A stretch of 55,145 nucleotides of DNA from an uncultured Mycoplasmatota bacterium (GCA_946413985.1 CAMKMS010000004.1:1-55145); one strand, 5' to 3'. Positions 1 through 10,726 are shown, numbered from the stretch's first letter. Program-made: numbers and translations. The notes: generated by a model from the letters alone, not told the origin.

Positions 1-29
1 TTGATTTTAAGTAATTAAGGTGTTAAAAT
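1..29 (+). promoter_or_regulatory. Putative sigma-A type promoter for the pheST leader
   Basis: TTGATT (1-6), 17-nt spacer, TAAAAT (24-29), upstream of the T-box leader. Confidence 0.5.
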
Positions 30-44
30 GTATGTATCTTTTGT

Positions 45-245
45 GAAGAAGTAGTAGTGAAGTAATAATTATTTAATAGAGAGTTAATAATTTGGTGTAA
101 TATTAACAAATAATTATTCATGAATTCACCTTCATATAAAAAGAACGGATTCTTACGTTATAGAGAAATAAAGATGATTAATAAGTCATGAATTAAGGTG
201 GTACAGCGACAAGGACGCCCTTATATTTATGGCTTTTTTATTTTA
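45..245 (+). promoter_or_regulatory. T-box leader, probably tRNA-Phe responsive
   Basis: AGAGAGTTAAT...ATTAAC Stem I motif flanked by AATAATTATTT/AAATAATTATT; GAA-TTC-A candidate specifier (UUC, Phe); T-box AAGGTGGTACAGCGA at 195-209 before a T-run and pheS. Confidence 0.85.
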
Positions 246-255
246 AGGAGGAAGT

Positions 256-1296
256 ATGAAAGAAAAACTAGAAAGTATTAAAACTGAAGCATTAGAAGAA
301 ATTTTAAAATGTAATGATGAAGCATCAATTAATAATGTTAGATCAAAGTATTTAGGTAAAAAAAGTGCATTTAGTGATGTTATGAGTAATATGGCAAGTC
401 TATCACCTGATGAAAAAAAGTCAGTTGGAATGGTATCTAATGAAGTAAGAAATGCTATTACTGAAGCATTAGATAATAGACTAAAAGCTATTAAGGAAGA
501 AGAGTTAAATAAAAAACTAGAAAGTGATAAGATTGATATTACACTTCCAAGTAATATTAGAAGAAGTGGTTATTTGCATCCACTTACATTAGTTCGTGAA
601 GAGATAGAAGACTTATTTATATCAATGGGATATGATGTAGTAGACGGACCAGAAGTAGATTCTGATGCAAATTGTTTTGAAATGTTAAATTTACCAGCTT
701 CTCATCCAGCTAGAGATGCACAAGATAGTTTTTATATTACTGATGATATGCTTTTAAGACCACATACAAGTTCTATGCAAGTAAGAAGTATGCTTGCAAA
801 TGCAGAAAAGAAACCATTTAAACTTATTTGTCCTGGAAAAACATATAGAAGAGATGATGATGATGCAACTCATTCACATCAATTTAGTCAAGTTGAAGGA
901 CTTGTTGTTGGGGAAAATATTTCTTTATCTGACTTAAAGGGGACTTTAGAGTTATTTGCTAAAAAGATGTTTGGTGAAAGTCGTGAAATTAGATTTAGAG
1001 CTAGTTACTTCCCATTTACAGAACCTTCTTATGAAGTAGATGTATCATGTTTTAAATGTGATAAAAAAGGATGCAATATTTGTAAAGGAACTGGATGGAT
1101 TGAAATACTAGGTTGTGGAATGGTTCATCCAAATGTACTTGAGAATTGTGGATTTGATCATACTAAATATCAAGGATTTGCCTTTGGTGTTGGTATTGAA
1201 AGAGTTGCAAGTCTTAAGTATGGTGTTACTAATATTAGAGATTATTTTATTAATGATTATAGATTCCTTAAGAATTTTGATAGAAAGGAGATATAA
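256..1296 (+). CDS. pheS: Phenylalanyl-tRNA synthetase alpha subunit
   Basis: Class II aaRS motifs ([52 protein letters not shown]); RBS aaggagg. Confidence 0.97.
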   Translation: MKEKLESIKTEALEEILKCNDEASINNVRSKYLGKKSAFSDVMSNMASLSPDEKKSVGMVSNEVRNAITEALDNRLKAIKEEELNKKLESDKIDITLPSNIRRSGYLHPLTLVREEIEDLFISMGYDVVDGPEVDSDANCFEMLNLPASHPARDAQDSFYITDDMLLRPHTSSMQVRSMLANAEKKPFKLICPGKTYRRDDDDATHSHQFSQVEGLVVGENISLSDLKGTLELFAKKMFGESREIRFRASYFPFTEPSYEVDVSCFKCDKKGCNICKGTGWIEILGCGMVHPNVLENCGFDHTKYQGFAFGVGIERVASLKYGVTNIRDYFINDYRFLKNFDRKEI

Positions 1297-1299
1297 TAA

Positions 1300-3666
1300 A
1301 TGAAATTAAGTCGTAAATTTGTTAATGATTATACAAATCTATATAAAATGGATTTTAATGAATATGCAAATTCAATGCTAAAAATGGGTAATGAATATGA
1401 AAGTATTGGCCCTTTAGTAAACGTAAAAGGTTTATTAATTGGAGAAGTAAAATCATGTGAAAAACATCCTGAAAGTGATCATTTGCATATTTGTAAAGTC
1501 AACGTAGGAAAGAGTGTATTAAATATTGTTTGTGGAGCACCTAATGTAAAAAAAGGCTTAAAGGTAATAGTAGCTCCAGATGGATGTGTTTTACCTCTTG
1601 GTACCATTAAAAATACTACCATTCTAGGTTATGAATCAAGTGGTATGATTTGTTCACTTGAAGAGCTTGGAATTGAACACAAATATTTAAAGGAAGAAGA
1701 TATAAAAGGTATTCATGAGCTTGATTCAGATGCTAAAGTTGGAGAAGATCCAATAAAGTATTTAGAATTAGATGATGATGTTATTGATTTTGAATTAACA
1801 GCAAATAGAGCTGATCTTTTAAGTATGTTAGGTCTTGCTTATGAAAGCTCTGTTATTACTGGAGAAAAAGTAGTCTTACCTGAAACTAACTATAAAGAAA
1901 TAAAAGAAGATATTAATGATTATTTAACTTTAAAAGTAAATACTCCAAATGTATATACTTTCTTGGTTAAAAGAGTAAATAATATTGAAATAAAAGAATC
2001 AGATAATTTCATGAAAAACAGGCTTATGGCATGTGGAATTAGAAGTATTAATAATGTAGTAGATATTTCTAATTATGTAATGCTTGAAACTGGTCAACCA
2101 CTTCATTTTTATGATGCTGATAAACTTGGAAAAGTAATTGAAGCAAGAAATGCAAAAAATAATGAAAATCTTGTTACTTTAGATAGTGTTGATAGGGTAC
2201 TAAGTGATGAAGATATTATTATAACTAATGGAAAAGAACCAATAGGGTTAGCTGGAGTAATGGGTGGACTTGATACTGAAATAGATGAAAATACTAAAAA
2301 TGTAGTTGTTGAATGTGCTATATTTAATCCTGTTAACATTAGAAAAACATCTAAGAAACTTTTAAGAAGTGAAGCTAGTATTAGATATGAAAAAGGACTT
2401 GATGTTAATAGATGTTATTTTGCTATGCAAAGAGCTTGTTATTTACTTTCTAAATATGCAAATGGTGAAGTATTAAAAGGAATGTTAGAATATAATACTT
2501 TAGATAGAAATGATAAAGTAATTGAAATAACATTAGAAAAAATAAATAGTGTACTTGGATACAACTTAACTATTAAGGATGTAGAAGATGTATTTAATAG
2601 ATTAGGTTTTGGTGTTGAAGCTAAAAAGAATACTTTAAAAGTAACTGTTCCAACTAGAAGAACTGATATATCAATTGTTGAAGATTTAATAGAAGAAGTT
2701 AGTAGAGTATATGGAGTAGATAATATTAAGAGTACTCTTCCAGTATTCCCAAGTACTCCAAGTATTCATAATAATAAAGAGAGAATTATTAGAGAGATAT
2801 TAGTTTCTCTTGGTCTTAATGAAGTTATTACATATTCACTTATAAATGTTAGTGATGTATTTAAATTTACAAATGATGAGTTTGGACTAATAAAAGTACT
2901 AGATCCACTTAGTGAAGATAGAGTAGTTTTAAGACATAGTATTATTACTTCATTATTAGATGTTTATAATTATAATAAAGCACGTAATATTAAAGATTTA
3001 AGTATATTTGAAATATCTAGATGCTTTAGTAGTATTAATGGTGAATATATTGAAGAAAAGAAATTAGCTCTATTAATGAGTGGAGTTTATACTGAAGGAT
3101 TAAAGAAAGAAAGCTATGACTTCTATTCCGCTAAAGGAGTAGTTGAAGAATTACTAAATAAATTGGGATTTAAGGGAAGATATGAATTTGTAGTAAATAA
3201 TACTATTGAAGAAATGCATCCAACTAAGAGTATATATATTAACGTAAGTGGAAAAATAGTTGGTATGTTTGGGCAAGTACATCCTAATATTTGTAAGGAT
3301 GAAGTATATGTTTGTGAAATTAATCTTGAAGAATTACTATCTATTAAGACAGGAAGACTTAAATATAAAGAAACTTCTAAATTTCCTGGAATTACTAAAG
3401 ACTTAGCATTTATTCTTCCAAAGAATGTTTTAAATAAAGATGTAGTTTCATCTATTAAACAAGGTGGAGGAAAATTACTTAGTACAATAGATGTATTTGA
3501 CTATTATGAAGGAGATAAAATAGAAGAAAATAAAAAATCAATCGCATATAGTCTATACTTTGAAAGTAATGATAGAACTCTTGAATTAAATGATATTAAT
3601 CCATTAATTGATAAGATTATTGAAAATGTTGTAAAAAAACATAATGGAATTTTAAGAGATAAATAA
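1300..3666 (+). CDS. pheT: Phenylalanyl-tRNA synthetase beta subunit
   Basis: tRNA-binding EMAP-like N-terminus, B3/B4 and B5 domains, C-terminal FDX-ACB domain; follows pheS. Confidence 0.97.
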   Translation: MKLSRKFVNDYTNLYKMDFNEYANSMLKMGNEYESIGPLVNVKGLLIGEVKSCEKHPESDHLHICKVNVGKSVLNIVCGAPNVKKGLKVIVAPDGCVLPLGTIKNTTILGYESSGMICSLEELGIEHKYLKEEDIKGIHELDSDAKVGEDPIKYLELDDDVIDFELTANRADLLSMLGLAYESSVITGEKVVLPETNYKEIKEDINDYLTLKVNTPNVYTFLVKRVNNIEIKESDNFMKNRLMACGIRSINNVVDISNYVMLETGQPLHFYDADKLGKVIEARNAKNNENLVTLDSVDRVLSDEDIIITNGKEPIGLAGVMGGLDTEIDENTKNVVVECAIFNPVNIRKTSKKLLRSEASIRYEKGLDVNRCYFAMQRACYLLSKYANGEVLKGMLEYNTLDRNDKVIEITLEKINSVLGYNLTIKDVEDVFNRLGFGVEAKKNTLKVTVPTRRTDISIVEDLIEEVSRVYGVDNIKSTLPVFPSTPSIHNNKERIIREILVSLGLNEVITYSLINVSDVFKFTNDEFGLIKVLDPLSEDRVVLRHSIITSLLDVYNYNKARNIKDLSIFEISRCFSSINGEYIEEKKLALLMSGVYTEGLKKESYDFYSAKGVVEELLNKLGFKGRYEFVVNNTIEEMHPTKSIYINVSGKIVGMFGQVHPNICKDEVYVCEINLEELLSIKTGRLKYKETSKFPGITKDLAFILPKNVLNKDVVSSIKQGGGKLLSTIDVFDYYEGDKIEENKKSIAYSLYFESNDRTLELNDINPLIDKIIENVVKKHNGILRDK

Positions 3667-3669
3667 TAA

Positions 3670-3703
3670 AATAGCATTCACTTTTGTGGATGTTATTTTT
3701 TAT
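3670..3703 (+). terminator. Rho-independent terminator after pheT
   Basis: AATAGCATTCAC-TTTT-GTGGATGTTATT followed by T-run. Confidence 0.7.
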
Positions 3704-3757
3704 TTTATTTACTAAAAAAATATATTATAATAAATGTATAGAAGGTGGAGAGTTTTT

Positions 3758-4822
3758 ATGAAAAATAAAATAATTATTATTGTATTATTGTTGGCTTTTC
3801 TTTGTGGATGTACAAAAAAGAATAATGATACTGAAGTAATAAAAGTTAATAATAAACAAGAAGTTAAAATAACAAAAAGTATAACTAAGACAATTGAGTA
3901 TGAAAAATTTGATAATGGACTTGTTTCATTTGATAAACCAAAAGGATGGAAAGTAGATATTCCAAGTTTAGATTATATACATTATACATTTAAAGTATAT
4001 GATCCAAATAATCCTTCTTATAGAATAATATTTATGTTAAAACTTGAAGGTTTTAATAAAAGTAGTGCCGCTAAAAAATGGCAAAAAAAGTATTATCCTA
4101 AAGCTATGTTTGCTAAAACACCAGTTATAAATCCACAAAATACAAAGGGATTTTATAAGGTATGGAATCAAACTGCTAATTATGTAAATAAGTATGATGT
4201 TAAATATAGTTATTTACCAAAATTCAAAGATTTTAAAATTATACAAAATTTAGGAAAAAATGTATTAGGTGGTCAAATATTAAGAGCAACTTATAAAGAT
4301 TCAAAAGATAATTTGATTCAAGGTTTATTTACTGCTAGTGTTAAATCTGCTGGAAAATACTATGTTAATAGCAATGTGTTTAATATATTTAGTAAAAAAA
4401 TAGATGTATGGACACTTGATGTTTATAATATTATTCTTATGACTGCTCCAGATGAAGAATTTAATAATTGGCAAGGAATACTTGATAAATGCATAGCATC
4501 TATAGAATTTAGTAGTGCATTTTTAAAAGGGTTTAATAAACAAGAATCAACTATATTAAAAACAATACAGGCAAATCAAAAAGTATATGATCAAATATCT
4601 GATATGATAATGGATTCATGGGAGAAGAGAAATAATTCTTATGATATTATTAGTCAAAAACAAAGTGATGCTACACTTGGATATGAAAGAGTATATGATA
4701 CAGAAACTAATGAAGTATATAAAGCATATAATGGATTTATGGATGATTATAGTGGGGACAGATATAAAACTATAACAGATGATATGTATACTTCTTCTAT
4801 TAGTGGATATATAGAAAAATAA
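3758..4822 (+). CDS. Putative lipoprotein of unknown function
   Basis: MKNKIIIIVLLLAFLCGC signal peptide with lipobox; start at 3758 rather than 3734 (RBS aaggtggag). Confidence 0.75.
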   Translation: MKNKIIIIVLLLAFLCGCTKKNNDTEVIKVNNKQEVKITKSITKTIEYEKFDNGLVSFDKPKGWKVDIPSLDYIHYTFKVYDPNNPSYRIIFMLKLEGFNKSSAAKKWQKKYYPKAMFAKTPVINPQNTKGFYKVWNQTANYVNKYDVKYSYLPKFKDFKIIQNLGKNVLGGQILRATYKDSKDNLIQGLFTASVKSAGKYYVNSNVFNIFSKKIDVWTLDVYNIILMTAPDEEFNNWQGILDKCIASIEFSSAFLKGFNKQESTILKTIQANQKVYDQISDMIMDSWEKRNNSYDIISQKQSDATLGYERVYDTETNEVYKAYNGFMDDYSGDRYKTITDDMYTSSISGYIEK

Positions 4823-4844
4823 TAATAATTACAGGGAGGTTTTT

Positions 4845-6431
4845 ATGGAAGATAAAGAAAAATCATTAATAATAATTTTTATCTCAAATAAAGATACAAA
4901 AGAGTTAACAGTAGAATCTGTTGCGGTATGTGAAAAAGATCCAAATGATAGTATTTATGATATTATTAGTGGTGAATTTAAGGGCTTTAGTAGTGAAGAT
5001 TTTAATCGTTTTAAAGTAATTGGAATAGATAATCCTTTTATTAAAAATAATAATAAAGTAAAGCCAAAAATTGAATTTGAAAACATGTATAATAGTGGTA
5101 ATGAAATAATATATTGTTTTGATAGTGAATATATAAAACAATATTGTTCTTCAAATAATAAATCATTTGAAGAAGCTTGCTTAGAATTATCTTATCAAGC
5201 ATATTATAATACTATTACTTTTGATAGTAAATTTGGTGATTTAGATATAACAGCAATGCATGATTTTCATTTAAAAAATAATAATATTGATATACCAGAG
5301 AGTGTTATTAATGGTATGCTTAAAGGTGAAGAAGAGGAAGTAATAAAGCCACTTGATGAAGATATTTTTAGTATAAATGGTCTTAAAGATAGGGTTAGTT
5401 TAATAATAGATGATATAAGTAAGAAAATTGTTGGTCAAGATGAAGCAATAGTTACTTTAGTAACAAATCTTTTTTATAATCAATTAATTATTAAAGAAAT
5501 AACAAGCAATTATGAATTTGATTCTTCCGAGCTTGATAGTAGAAAAGTAGGAATATTATTAGATGGTTCAACTGGTACAGGAAAAACTGCAATATTAAAA
5601 GAAATTGCTTCTAAATTAGATTTACCATTATGTTTAAGTAATGCTAATAGTTTTTCTGAAACAGGATATTATGGGCCTTCAATTACAGATATTTTAAGAA
5701 AACTATATATTTTATCTGGAAGAGATATCAAAAAAGCAGAAAAGGGAATAGTAGTTTTAGATGAAATAGATAAATTAGCAAGTACTAGTGATGATTTTGG
5801 AAAAGATATGAAAAAGGGAGTTCAAGATGAACTTTTAGGCTTTATTAGTGGAGGAGAATATGATTTTCCTCTTGAAGATAAGTTTGGTTCACCAACTATT
5901 CATTTTGACACAAGTAAATTAACATTTATATTAAGTGGTGCATTTACTCATTTAAGAGAAAGAAAAATAAAAGAATCAAATAAAAAACAAAAAACAATTG
6001 GATTTGGAACTAATGTTAATGAACTAGGTAATAATACATATGTAATAAAAGCACAAGATTATGTTGATGAAGGATTAGCAAGAGAATTCTTTGGAAGAAT
6101 AAAAGTATTAACATGTACTAAATCATATAATTTTGATGATTTAAGAACAATATTATTAACTTCAACTATAAGTCCTCTTAAGAATCTTGAAAGAACAGTT
6201 AAGATGTTTGGATATCCTGGAATTATATATGATGAAGAATTTATTAGTGATGTATGTAATCAAGCACTTGATATGCAAACTGGAGCAAGAGGGCTTCAAA
6301 CTATAATGTCTGGTATTCAAAACAGATTACTAATTGGTTTAATAAATCAAACATATGATTTTGATAAACCAATAGAATTATCTATAAATTTATTAGATGA
6401 ATATAATAAATCTTTAGTAAGAAAATATTAA
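4845..6431 (+). CDS. ClpX-like AAA+ ATPase with a divergent N-terminal region
   Basis: Walker A GSTGTGKTAI, Walker B VVLDEIDKLA, C-terminal RGLQTIMSGIQNRL; about 180-aa N-terminus without a ClpX zinc finger. Confidence 0.75.
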   Translation: MEDKEKSLIIIFISNKDTKELTVESVAVCEKDPNDSIYDIISGEFKGFSSEDFNRFKVIGIDNPFIKNNNKVKPKIEFENMYNSGNEIIYCFDSEYIKQYCSSNNKSFEEACLELSYQAYYNTITFDSKFGDLDITAMHDFHLKNNNIDIPESVINGMLKGEEEEVIKPLDEDIFSINGLKDRVSLIIDDISKKIVGQDEAIVTLVTNLFYNQLIIKEITSNYEFDSSELDSRKVGILLDGSTGTGKTAILKEIASKLDLPLCLSNANSFSETGYYGPSITDILRKLYILSGRDIKKAEKGIVVLDEIDKLASTSDDFGKDMKKGVQDELLGFISGGEYDFPLEDKFGSPTIHFDTSKLTFILSGAFTHLRERKIKESNKKQKTIGFGTNVNELGNNTYVIKAQDYVDEGLAREFFGRIKVLTCTKSYNFDDLRTILLTSTISPLKNLERTVKMFGYPGIIYDEEFISDVCNQALDMQTGARGLQTIMSGIQNRLLIGLINQTYDFDKPIELSINLLDEYNKSLVRKY

Positions 6432-6485
6432 TATTGATAAAAAAATAGTATTATTATATAATTGTTTTGTAAGTGAGGGATTGAT

Positions 6486-7028
6486 ATGATAGATGAAAAT
6501 GAAATTAAAAACAAAATGGATAAAGTAGTTGAAAATTTAGAAAGTAGATTTACTCAAATTAGAGCAGGTAGAGCAAATCCAAACATTTTGCATGGCGTTA
6601 TGGTTGATTATTATGGTTCCCCTACACCAATTCAAAGTCTAGCAACTATTTCTGTTCCAGAAGCAAGAGTTCTTGCAATAAAACCATTTGATAAATCATC
6701 ACTTAAAAATATAGAAAAAGCTATTCATGAGGCAAATCTTGGTATTGCTCCAACTAATAATGGTGAAGTTATTATGTTAACTGTTCCTGAACTTACAGGA
6801 GATACAAGACGTCAATATGTTAAAGATGCAGAAAAAATGAGTGAAGAAGCTAAGATAGCTCTTAGAAATATTAGACAAGATGAAAACAATAAAATCAAAA
6901 AAGATGAAGAATTAAGAGAAGATGAAAGAGATATGTGTTTAGAAATTGTTCAAGAAATAATTGATAAATACAATAAAATTGTTGAAGAAAAATTAAAAGA
7001 AAAAGTTGAAGAACTTACTAGTATATAG
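6486..7028 (+). CDS. frr: Ribosome recycling factor
   Basis: RAGRANPNIL, TVPELTGDTRRQYVKDAEKMSEEAKIALRNIRQD. Confidence 0.96.
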   Translation: MIDENEIKNKMDKVVENLESRFTQIRAGRANPNILHGVMVDYYGSPTPIQSLATISVPEARVLAIKPFDKSSLKNIEKAIHEANLGIAPTNNGEVIMLTVPELTGDTRRQYVKDAEKMSEEAKIALRNIRQDENNKIKKDEELREDERDMCLEIVQEIIDKYNKIVEEKLKEKVEELTSI

Positions 7029-7040
7029 TAAGTTTTTTAT
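7014..7040 (+). terminator. Rho-independent terminator overlapping the frr stop
   Basis: CTTACTA-GTATA-TAGTAAG-TTTTTT. Confidence 0.75.
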
Positions 7041-7094
7041 TGTTTCTTTTTTGGGTTATGGTATAATTAATAATAGAGAGTAGAGGTGTAGATA

Positions 7095-8417
7095 ATGCCT
7101 AATAATTATGAAGAAGCGTATTCAAAATTCATTAATTATATTGAAAGACAATTAATGTCTGTTCAAAGCAAACTTAAAAATGTTGAATACTACAATATAA
7201 TTAAAAAAATGATTAATGACCTTTCTAATTCTGCTAAAAGCAAAGATTACTCTAAATTTATGGAATATTATAATGTGTTATCTAGAATAAGTGATGATGT
7301 AAAAGACAATCTAGATATTATTTGCTATCTAGCAGTTCATAATACTTGTGATATTCCTCAAATGGAAGAAGCTATTAAAAAAGTATTTTCTGATAAATCA
7401 TTACTAAAAATGATTTCTTATAATGAAAGTAAGGAATTATTAGAGGGCAAAAAAGAAAAATTAACAAGTATTATAGATGGTACTTGTGATTTTGAAACTC
7501 TAAAAAATGCTTTACTTGATAGTGATTTAGAAGATGAAGAGATGATAGTTATATTGATGCATGAAGCACAAAAGACTATTTTAACTAGTAGAAAAAAACT
7601 ACCATCATTAGAAGTAAATGAAAATGAAAAAATTATTAATTCAAATAATGAAATAATCAATAAAATAAATATATTAATTGAAAAATATTATCCTCTTGTT
7701 TCAAGTAAGCCAAATAAACTTGTAGAGATGTATAAAAAACTTGCGACACCTGATAACATAGATAGTATTAATAGTATGTATAGTGAAAAGGATGTAAGAG
7801 TATGTCTTCATATACTATATTTAATTAAGCTAAAAGAAGAAAGAGATGAAGTATTGAATTCAAAACCAGTAGATTATCAATTATTAGAATTAAATACTCT
7901 TGAACTTCTAAAAGAATATGAATTATCATGTTTAGCAATAAGTGAATTTGAAAAAGAAAGAATGGAAAATATTCCACAGGAAACAAGTGTTTATTTCTTA
8001 ATAGATCCAAATAAAGCATCTTTTGATTTAAGTGATTTAAGTGATGAAGAAAAGAAAACAATAGAATCCATGATTAAAGATTTAGAAAGTGGATTATTTG
8101 ACTATGAAAGAAATAAAAATGCTCATACTATGGTAAAACAAAATATATGTAAAGATTTAAATGTATTTGTTAATAGAAAGAAAAATATATGTATTTCTTA
8201 TATAAGAGTTAATTCTAAAGTACTTATTTTATGTTTTGGTACAAGTAGAGATATATTTGATTTATCAAAGAGTATTCTTAATACTAATAAATCATTAATA
8301 AATAAAACTATTTCTAATATTAGGGATAATGATGAAGAGTTTATTAGTAGTGAAGAAGAATTTAGAAATGCTTTAAATCAAAGTTTCCCAAAGGAGGTAG
8401 AACCTCATCATGGATAA
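7095..8417 (+). CDS. Hypothetical protein, helical, with a possible RelE/HigB-like C-terminal region
   Basis: Long ORF; C-terminal LSDEEKKTIESMIKDLESG...ICISYIRVNSKVLILCFGTS pattern; fold assignment is speculative. Confidence 0.6.
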   Translation: MPNNYEEAYSKFINYIERQLMSVQSKLKNVEYYNIIKKMINDLSNSAKSKDYSKFMEYYNVLSRISDDVKDNLDIICYLAVHNTCDIPQMEEAIKKVFSDKSLLKMISYNESKELLEGKKEKLTSIIDGTCDFETLKNALLDSDLEDEEMIVILMHEAQKTILTSRKKLPSLEVNENEKIINSNNEIINKINILIEKYYPLVSSKPNKLVEMYKKLATPDNIDSINSMYSEKDVRVCLHILYLIKLKEERDEVLNSKPVDYQLLELNTLELLKEYELSCLAISEFEKERMENIPQETSVYFLIDPNKASFDLSDLSDEEKKTIESMIKDLESGLFDYERNKNAHTMVKQNICKDLNVFVNRKKNICISYIRVNSKVLILCFGTSRDIFDLSKSILNTNKSLINKTISNIRDNDEEFISSEEEFRNALNQSFPKEVEPHHG

Positions 8418-8607
8418 AAATTTAAATGAATTATTTAAAGAAATTAGAAATGAATGTTTGCAAATTATCGAAGTAAAGAATGTAGATATAGAAGAATTGT
8501 CTTTCAGAATGGGTATGAGTACAAATAATTTATATCATTTTTTACAAAAACGAAATAGTGATTTTTCTGTATATTTAAAACTATATGAAGTATTATTAGG
8601 ATGGTGA
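8410..8607 (+). CDS. Small HTH-like protein
   Basis: 65 aa; VDIEELSFRMGMSTNNLYHFLQKRNSDFSVYLKLYEVL resembles a Cro/CI-type HTH; overlaps both neighbours. Confidence 0.65.
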   Translation: MDKNLNELFKEIRNECLQIIEVKNVDIEELSFRMGMSTNNLYHFLQKRNSDFSVYLKLYEVLLGW

Positions 8608-10454
8608 ATTATATGAGTTTAGAAGAAATATTAAATGATAGATTAAAGCCATTATATAAAAAAGAAAAAAAGACTTCAAAAATACTAATGAGTAATAACA
8701 AGAAATTAAAAGAAGTTTTAGATGATATTGAACTTATTTCAATTTTTATAGAAGAAGTTTCTGTTATTGATAATATTAGATCAGTTGATACTAATGTTAT
8801 AACTGATTTATTAGTAAAATATAAAATAGTAGATGATTATAGCATAGAAGATGATTTAAATAGTATTAAAGTATTACTAAGTGGTATATATGATAAAAAA
8901 TTGAAAATGAGTTTAAATCAAGAACAAATAGATAAGTTAAAAGAATATATTTCATATGTATATAGACTACTAGATGAATTAAATGAAAGGAAATCTAGAT
9001 TAGAGGATTCAATATCATCAATACAAGATGATGATGACATGTATATAAGTGAAATTACATCTCTACAAGAATTGATTGAAAAAATAAAAGATAAAGATAA
9101 TAATGAACTATTAAATCAAGAAGACTTAGATATAATTAAGGAAATTATTAATGATTCAAGTGTTCTTCTTGAAGTTAAAAAAGAATTGTTAATTAGATTT
9201 ATTGAATATAATAATGCTAGAAAAAATGGTGAAACTAAAGAAAACAAAACTGATATCAATGAAGTAATATCCGTATTTAATGAATTTAATATAGACATGT
9301 CTAGTGTAATAAAGAAATATAAAAGTGAAGTAGAAGTTTATGCTAATATAAGTAATATAAGACAAATCTTATCTTTTATGATGAAAACAGATATTATAAA
9401 TAAATTTAATAATGTAGATTTATTAACAATTTGTTTGCATGGAAATTATGAATCTGTAAGTGATACTTATGATGAAATAAGTAAAAAAGATAGTAGTGAT
9501 TTTTACTATACAATTCCAAGTGCATGGGTTAATAATTTGGAATCAAAAAAGATAAAAAAGAAAAAATATAAAGGACAAGAAACTAAAGAAAAAAGTAGTA
9601 TTTCTTTAAAACAACTTTCTAGTATTATATCAAGAGAAGAAATTGATAAGAATATTAATTATTTACAAAATGAAGGCTTTGTCTTTGATATATATGATAT
9701 TGGATCTAGAAAGACTATTATGACAAGTCATTATAAATTAAAAGAAAATGTAAATGCTTTAAAGCAGTATGGTATTATAACAGAAGAAAATATTTCTAGA
9801 TTTAAGATATGGTTATTGTCTGAAAATCAAATAGTTGAAAAATTAGATAGATTTATTGAACTTGGACTACTTAGTGGACATAATTCTCCGGTTGAATTTG
9901 CAAATTATTTAAAAAGATATCCTGGTCAATTACATAATATGTTATATCCAACATATATGCTACTTTATAATGCTAAGCAAACATATAGTAATGAATCATA
10001 CTATACAACTATAGCATCAAATAAAAAAGGACAATTATCTGGATATTTAAATAGTGGTGTACTAGGAGATATATTATCAACACCTGATTCTATATTAGAA
10101 TATAAAAAAACAAATTTTATAGAACCAAATACATATATTGATAATTATGATTCTTACGAAGAAATAATTGATTCTAATTATGATGTTAAAATTAATAAAG
10201 ATATATTTAACAATCCTGAAATACAGAATTTAGAAAAGAATTATAGTATTGAAGGTAATCAATTTGTATATGTATTTGATGGTGTTGTTATTTCAAGATT
10301 AAAAGTACTTAGAAATTACTCATTAATAAATGATGGAAAAATAGAATCATTAATGTCATCAATTGTAAATGGCAGTTTCTTAACACAAGAATCAGTAAAT
10401 AAAATAGCAAAATGTATTAATTATTCTCTAGGAGGTGCACAATGGACTATTTAA
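8601..10454 (+). CDS. Hypothetical protein
   Basis: 617-aa ORF translationally coupled to the upstream HTH gene. Confidence 0.65.
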   Translation: MVNYMSLEEILNDRLKPLYKKEKKTSKILMSNNKKLKEVLDDIELISIFIEEVSVIDNIRSVDTNVITDLLVKYKIVDDYSIEDDLNSIKVLLSGIYDKKLKMSLNQEQIDKLKEYISYVYRLLDELNERKSRLEDSISSIQDDDDMYISEITSLQELIEKIKDKDNNELLNQEDLDIIKEIINDSSVLLEVKKELLIRFIEYNNARKNGETKENKTDINEVISVFNEFNIDMSSVIKKYKSEVEVYANISNIRQILSFMMKTDIINKFNNVDLLTICLHGNYESVSDTYDEISKKDSSDFYYTIPSAWVNNLESKKIKKKKYKGQETKEKSSISLKQLSSIISREEIDKNINYLQNEGFVFDIYDIGSRKTIMTSHYKLKENVNALKQYGIITEENISRFKIWLLSENQIVEKLDRFIELGLLSGHNSPVEFANYLKRYPGQLHNMLYPTYMLLYNAKQTYSNESYYTTIASNKKGQLSGYLNSGVLGDILSTPDSILEYKKTNFIEPNTYIDNYDSYEEIIDSNYDVKINKDIFNNPEIQNLEKNYSIEGNQFVYVFDGVVISRLKVLRNYSLINDGKIESLMSSIVNGSFLTQESVNKIAKCINYSLGGAQWTI

Positions 10455-10726
10455 AAGAATATCATCTTAATGAAGATGATATTAATGAAATAAAAAACTC
10501 TATTGATGAAAGAGATATTCTAGAATATAGTGTTCATGAAGAAAATATAAGAAAAATACTTGATTATTTAACTTCTAAAAAACTAAATATAAAAGAATTA
10601 TTAAAGAATAAATCATATTTATTTTATACAGATTCTAGTGTATTAATTAATAAATTTAATAGTATTGAAGAAGATAAACTAAAAGAATTAAATGACAATA
10701 TTGATATATTAGATGAATTATTATAA
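10442..10726 (+). CDS. Hypothetical protein
   Basis: 94-aa ORF overlapping the previous gene by 13 nt. Confidence 0.6.
   Translation: MDYLKEYHLNEDDINEIKNSIDERDILEYSVHEENIRKILDYLTSKKLNIKELLKNKSYLFYTDSSVLINKFNSIEEDKLKELNDNIDILDELL

Noticed and set aside
1115-1303. ORF 1115-1303 (+)
   Set aside because: Out-of-frame within pheS; no RBS and low-complexity Leu/Ile sequence.
2109-2339. Antisense ORFs over pheT, clusters at 4905, 7418, 7825, 9116, 11588, 21526, 25774, 41510, 41895, 43633, 44305 and similar
   Set aside because: They lie opposite confidently identified genes and have biased composition expected from antisense of AT-rich coding sequence.
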